From assembly GCA_964611585.1 (NCBI GenBank), contig CAZTAK010000037.1, positions 1 through 28,450 of the forward strand: a stretch of 28,450 bases of DNA. Reading direction: 5' to 3'. A program made the translations under genes and the position numbers. Below, in pieces: positions 24,849-28,450 of the stretch (position 1 is its first letter; each line of letters begins with the position of its first letter). The notes under the pieces are model-generated. The model was not told the origin of the DNA. It ran no database searches and saw only the letters and a list, made by a program, of their open reading frames with translations. The DNA is from CAZTAK01 sp964611585 (GTDB lineage: Bacteria; Pseudomonadota; Alphaproteobacteria; SHVP01).

Positions 24849-24877
24849 GTTATAAGACACAGCACGGCTGGCGGCAA
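24849..24877 (-). promoter_or_regulatory. Candidate sigma70-type promoter for hflKC
   Basis: On the minus strand TTGCCG (24877-24872) is followed after 17 nt by TATAAC (24854-24849), about 60 nt before the hflK ATG. The TTATAA core is palindromic and could also serve a divergent mrp promoter, although a plus-strand -35 (TTGTCT at 24830) is only 15 nt from TATAAG. Confidence 0.45.
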
Positions 24878-24939
24878 CGCGCGCGTCTGCGTCGCCGGGC
24901 CTAAGGTTCCATATCGGCCCGATCGAAAGGGGTTCAAGC

Positions 24940-26085
24940 ATGGCAGCGGTTACCGAACAGTCGGTTCTTGAGGTTTTGGCTTCAGTCAACGATCCGGCAC
25001 GCGGCAAAGATGTGGTCAGCCTCGGCATGATCGCCGGCGTCCAGACCCGGGACGGCCATGTGGTGATTTCGGTCGAGATCGATCCGGCCCGGGCCGCGGA
25101 CTACGAACCCGTGCGCAAAGCCTGCGAGGATGCGGTGTTCGCAGCACCCGGCGTGCTGTCGGCGACCGCCGTGCTGACCGCACATTCGGACCAGCCCGGC
25201 GCTGCCGCAGCGCCGGCCCCGGTTGGCCCCCCCCGCCCCGCGCCGCAGGGCTCCGCCCCGCAACCGGCGGCGCAGCCCGAGCTGCCGGGTATCCGCGCCA
25301 TCGTTGCGATCGCGTCCGGCAAGGGCGGGGTTGGCAAATCGACCGTCGCCGTCAATCTCGCCTTTGCCCTCAAGCAACAGGGTCACCGCGTCGGCTTGCT
25401 CGACGCCGATATCTACGGCCCCAGCCTGCCGCGCATGACCGGCTTGTCGGGACCGCCGGATTCCAAGGACGGCAAGGTCATGGAACCGAAACTCGCTCAC
25501 GGCGTCCCGTGCATGTCGATCGGCTTCCTGGTGCCCGAGGATACGCCGACGATCTGGCGCGGGCCGATGGTGATGGGGGCGCTGGAACAACTGTTGCGGG
25601 ATGTGAACTGGGGCGAACTCGATGTGCTGCTGGTGGACATGCCGCCCGGGACGGGCGATGCCCAGTTGACCATGGCGCAACGGGTGCCGCTGACCGGCGC
25701 CGTGATCGTGTCGACGCCCCAGGACGTGGCGCTCGGCGATGTGCGCAAGGGCATCAACATGTTCCACAAGGTCAAAGTGCCGGTATTCGGCATTGTCGAG
25801 AACATGAGCTTCTTTCTGTGCCCGCACTGCGGTGAGCGTTCCGAGATCTTCGGCCACGGCGGGGCGCGACAGACCGCGACCGAACTCGGCAGCGAATTTC
25901 TCGGCGAGATTCCGCTGCACATGACGATCCGCGAAACTTCGGACGCGGGCACACCGATCGTGATCTCGCAACCCGAATCGGTACACGCCAAGGCTTTTGC
26001 TGCCATTGCCGCCCGGGTCGCGGAAAAGACCGAAGAGTCGCTTGGCGCGCAGGCCGCCGCCGCACCCAGGATCGTGATGGAGTAG
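24940..26085 (+). CDS. apbC: Mrp/ApbC/NBP35 family iron-sulfur carrier ATPase
   Basis: Mrp/ApbC proteins bind and deliver [4Fe-4S] clusters to apoproteins. The 381-residue protein starts with a DUF59/MIP18-type domain (about 4-82), followed by a Pro/Ala-rich linker (86-115) and the P-loop domain. The deviant Walker A is SGKGGVGKST (126-135), then DADIYGPSLPRM, the DMPPGTGDAQLT Walker B region, and the cluster motif CPHC in FFLCPHCGE. AAGGGG lies 7 nt before the ATG. Its nearness to ubiUV, which need clusters, may be coincidence. Confidence 0.95.
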   Translation: MAAVTEQSVLEVLASVNDPARGKDVVSLGMIAGVQTRDGHVVISVEIDPARAADYEPVRKACEDAVFAAPGVLSATAVLTAHSDQPGAAAAPAPVGPPRPAPQGSAPQPAAQPELPGIRAIVAIASGKGGVGKSTVAVNLAFALKQQGHRVGLLDADIYGPSLPRMTGLSGPPDSKDGKVMEPKLAHGVPCMSIGFLVPEDTPTIWRGPMVMGALEQLLRDVNWGELDVLLVDMPPGTGDAQLTMAQRVPLTGAVIVSTPQDVALGDVRKGINMFHKVKVPVFGIVENMSFFLCPHCGERSEIFGHGGARQTATELGSEFLGEIPLHMTIRETSDAGTPIVISQPESVHAKAFAAIAARVAEKTEESLGAQAAAAPRIVME

Positions 26086-26091
26086 CCCGCC

Positions 26092-26421
26092 ATGAAGACC
26101 GGCGATACGCTTTACATGGTGCGCAACCGGGTCGAACCGGAACGCGGGTGGCCCTTTGTGGACTGGCTCGACCGCAAACATATTCCCGAAGTGGTGGCGC
26201 TGGCGGGCGTCGAATGGGGTCACCGCATCGCCCTCGACCAGCAAGACGAGCGCGGCCGCGAGGTGCATCTATTGATTTACAAATTCGAGAGCCGCGGGGC
26301 GCTCGACGCCTATCTCGAAAGCGACGCGCGCAAAGGGTTCTGGGACGAACTCAAGGCCTTCGATGCCATTCACGAAGGCGAACGGTCTTACGGCGAGATC
26401 GCGTTTTCGGCGCCCGCCTGA
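26092..26421 (+). CDS. Small dimeric alpha-beta barrel-type protein (hypothetical)
   Basis: A 109-residue soluble protein starting 6 nt after the mrp stop codon, so almost certainly in the same operon. The pattern is that of a ferredoxin-like dimeric barrel: a beta strand TLYMVRNRVEP, the helix GWPFVDWLDRKHIPEVVAL, a strand EWGHRIALDQ, a strand EVHLLIYKFES, the helix ALDAYLESDARKGFWDEL, and a closing strand. DUF4286-like or EthD-like proteins look similar; I cannot name a family firmly or assign a reaction. It ends 3 bp from a convergent gene. Confidence 0.72.
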   Translation: MKTGDTLYMVRNRVEPERGWPFVDWLDRKHIPEVVALAGVEWGHRIALDQQDERGREVHLLIYKFESRGALDAYLESDARKGFWDELKAFDAIHEGERSYGEIAFSAPA

Positions 26422-26424
26422 CCG

Positions 26425-27288
26425 CTATTCGTCGAGCCAATCGGTGAGCATTTTGGCAAGCGCGGCGATGTCGGCATCGCTCGCCAGCGTTTCGGTGTTG
26501 TCGGCCGGGTGTTCCATCTTGACACAGCCCGGCACCAGTTCCGCCACCTTGTCGAAGCTCGGATAGGGCACGTCGTTGCGGGCACACGTCACCAGCGTCG
26601 GAACGGTGATCTTGGGCAATTGTTCGTCGGCCGGGTACAGCACAGCCGCGCGGTAGGCATGGTGCGCCGTCAGCAACCCTTTGAGAATATCGACGGTGCG
26701 TTCGTGCAGGGCGGCCGCCGACGGAAGCCCGGTGGGCCTCCGGTGTTCGGCGTCGCGCTCGTAATAGGGCCAGAACAGGTGGGCGTCGCGGAGCGTGTTG
26801 AACACGGTGAGGAACTGGGTGCCTTCGAGGTCGATCGGCGGCGGCTCGGCCAGTTTGGCGGCGTACTTGCGGTTGGCGGCGCTGACGCCCGCGCTCATGC
26901 CGTCGAGAATGAGCTTGCCGACGCGCTCGGGATGCGCGAGCGAGATTTCGAGGGCGATGCGGGCGCCCGTGTGGGTGCCGAACAGGTCGATCTTGTCGAA
27001 CCCCGGCCACGCCGCCTCGATGGCGCGCCAGGCGGCATCGGCAATATAGGCCATGTCGGGCTCATCGACGTTGGGTGCGGACGAATCCCCCTGCCCGAGC
27101 GTATCGGGCGCGATCACGGCGCGGCTTTCGGCCAGATCCCGGATCAGCCGGTCGAACGAGCGCGCCGATCCGGGCGAGCCATGAAAGAGCGCCACCGGCC
27201 GGTGCATGCTCCAGTTCGGCGCCGGGCCGGCGATACGGAGATGCATCTGGCCTTCGGCAATATCGACGAAACGCCGGTGGATGGTCAT
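26425..27288 (-). CDS. Alpha/beta hydrolase-fold protein with GTHTG at the nucleophile elbow
   Basis: A 287-residue alpha/beta hydrolase: the oxyanion-type HGSPGS at 36-41, APDTLGQGDSS, then the elbow LFGTHTGARIALEIS. Here His106 stands where Ser, Cys or Asp is usually the nucleophile (G-x-S-x-G). A candidate acid Asp239 (TCARND) and a candidate base His260 (MEHPADN) are present. The substrate is unknown, and it may be a non-hydrolytic or unusual member. The ATG overlaps the thyX stop as ATGA, so translation is coupled to thyX. The frame is open further upstream but only as a shadow of thyX. Confidence 0.85.
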   Translation of the reverse strand: MTIHRRFVDIAEGQMHLRIAGPAPNWSMHRPVALFHGSPGSARSFDRLIRDLAESRAVIAPDTLGQGDSSAPNVDEPDMAYIADAAWRAIEAAWPGFDKIDLFGTHTGARIALEISLAHPERVGKLILDGMSAGVSAANRKYAAKLAEPPPIDLEGTQFLTVFNTLRDAHLFWPYYERDAEHRRPTGLPSAAALHERTVDILKGLLTAHHAYRAAVLYPADEQLPKITVPTLVTCARNDVPYPSFDKVAELVPGCVKMEHPADNTETLASDADIAALAKMLTDWLDE

Positions 27289-28280
27289 GTCTCCCGCCCC
27301 AGTTCGGTCATCAGTTCGCGCCATTCGCGCTTGGAAAGACCCGAGTGGGCCCGGGTCACGTCTTCGCCGGCAAGGAGCCGCTTGACCACGGCCAGCCCTT
27401 TGGCCGAAAGGCCGATGCCGCCCATGCGGTAATCCATGAAAGCGCCGTGGGTCAGCGGCACCCAGCGCTGCAACGTCTCCAGCATCGCCTCGGCATAGAC
27501 CCGGATTTCGTACTGGGCGTGAGCGTCGGCGCGCAGACTCAGGAAATGCAGGAGGTTGTGCAGGTCGGTCTTCCAGTACCACTGGGTATAGAAATTCAAG
27601 GAGAGATTCATGCGCGCGAGTTCACGCGCCAGCCCGTCGCGGGATTCGTCGAGCGTTTCCCCGGCGGCGTTTTCGTTGAGCAATTCCTCATAGTGCGCGT
27701 ACGCGCGTTCCGAATCCTCGCGCAGGATTTCGAAGACGCGGCTCGCCTCGGCCCCGGTCAGCACCCCGGCCCGGCCCTGACGGTTGGATTTCGCCTGCGC
27801 CGCCAGATGGTCGGGCGCGGGAACGTAGAACTCGTTGTCGAGGATCGAATAGCGCGCCGAGTATTCGTTGACGTTGGCGGTGCGGTGACGGATCCACTGC
27901 CGCGCGACGAAGATCGGCAGCTTGACGTGGTACTTGATCTCGCACATCTCGAACGGTGTCGTATGTCTGTGCCGCATCAAATAGTTGATGAGCCCTCGGT
28001 CCTCGCTCACCTTCCGGGTGCCCTTGCCGTAGGAGACGCGCGCCGCCTGCACCACGGCGCCGTCGTCGCCCATGTAGTCGATCACCCGGACAAAGCCGTG
28101 GTCGAGCACCGGAATCGGCTGGTAGAGAATCTCTTCCAGCGCCGGCACCGTGACCCGCCGGGTGGCAAAGGTTTCCGCGCGCTGGGCCTCGATTTCGGCC
28201 TGCTGCCCGGCACTGACGGCGGATTCGGCGGATTCCGGGGATTCGGCGGTTTCGGGTCTTTTTTCGGCGCTGACGGCCAT
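27285..28280 (-). CDS. thyX: Flavin-dependent thymidylate synthase ThyX
   Basis: ThyX makes dTMP from dUMP using FAD, NADPH and methylenetetrahydrofolate. The 331-residue protein has the ThyX signature RHRTANVNEYSARYS starting at 131, preceded by the conserved MRHRHTTPFEMCEIKYHV, and the C-terminal NLHNLLHFLSLR-like block (here DLHNLLHFLSLRAD) with RWVPLTHGAFMDYR. The N-terminal 40 residues are rich in Glu, Ser and Ala with short repeats and look disordered. The start at 28280 has GGAG 6 nt before it. The first gene of a two-gene unit with the hydrolase. Confidence 0.96.
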   Translation of the reverse strand: MAVSAEKRPETAESPESAESAVSAGQQAEIEAQRAETFATRRVTVPALEEILYQPIPVLDHGFVRVIDYMGDDGAVVQAARVSYGKGTRKVSEDRGLINYLMRHRHTTPFEMCEIKYHVKLPIFVARQWIRHRTANVNEYSARYSILDNEFYVPAPDHLAAQAKSNRQGRAGVLTGAEASRVFEILREDSERAYAHYEELLNENAAGETLDESRDGLARELARMNLSLNFYTQWYWKTDLHNLLHFLSLRADAHAQYEIRVYAEAMLETLQRWVPLTHGAFMDYRMGGIGLSAKGLAVVKRLLAGEDVTRAHSGLSKREWRELMTELGRET

Positions 28281-28450
28281 GGCGCACTCCAAGGCTGGGG
28301 TGGGCAAAATAGCCGCAACTCCCGCGCCCCGCCACCGTCCCCGCCAATCGCCCGGAGAAGCGCCATTTTCCGCGGGTGACGGCGGGCTCCGGGCAGGAGC
28401 CGCGGCCGCGCGCGACGGGGTTCGCAAGGGCCTTTTCCCGAGGCCCGATC

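Overview
The window is GC-rich, densely coded chromosomal DNA from an alphaproteobacterium, most like the Rhodospirillales in the broad sense. The grounds are the protein families and gene order: mreB-mreC-mreD-mrdA-rodA, ilvB-ilvN-ilvC, hflK-hflC-DUF2065-Do protease, an RHR-type ThyX, and ubiTUV. It is a draft or metagenome-derived contig, because a block of exactly 100 N lies at 22083-22182. I see no phage, transposase, CRISPR array or toxin-antitoxin module. Most of the content is core metabolism and cell-envelope genes.

Layout: a tRNA-Lys(CTT), cut by the window start, with a candidate promoter (1-171, minus). The rod-shape and elongasome operon mreB, mreC, mreD, mrdA, rodA (minus, 5861 to 250), tightly packed, with leuA just upstream on the same strand. 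A roughly 550-base stretch with no convincing gene (7470-8016) that holds hairpins and a palindrome. A DUF924 gene and a TVP38/DedA-like membrane protein (minus). The branched-chain amino acid operon ilvB-ilvN-ilvC (minus), ending in a strong terminator, with miaA upstream. Between miaA and ilvB is a striking repeat with alternating inverted arms. Then, on plus, a FkbM-like methyltransferase-fold gene sits between divergent miaA and serB. A stand-alone TrpB2 (minus) is divergent from ubiT-ubiU-ubiV (plus). A Do-family periplasmic protease follows, with a 17-bp tandem repeat and the assembly gap at its 5' side, then DUF2065 and hflC/hflK (all minus). Divergent from hflK are mrp/apbC and a small dimeric-barrel protein (plus). 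Last come thyX and a translationally coupled alpha/beta hydrolase (minus).

How the genes work together: MreBCD, PBP2 and RodA form the machinery that inserts peptidoglycan along the lateral wall. LeuA and IlvBNC are the committed steps to leucine and to valine, leucine and isoleucine. HflKC, DUF2065 and the Do protease form a membrane and periplasmic protein quality-control block. UbiTUV, with all eight iron-sulfur cysteines visible, indicates oxygen-independent ubiquinone synthesis and so a facultatively anaerobic respiratory life. Mrp is an iron-sulfur carrier encoded in the same region. ThyX supplies flavin-dependent dTMP synthesis.

The least ordinary points are the 19-bp repeat before ilvB, the 17-bp tandem array at the assembly gap, the FkbM-like gene between miaA and serB, the hydrolase whose nucleophile elbow reads GTHTG, and the structured non-coding stretch upstream of leuA. 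No wholly new multi-gene system is evident.
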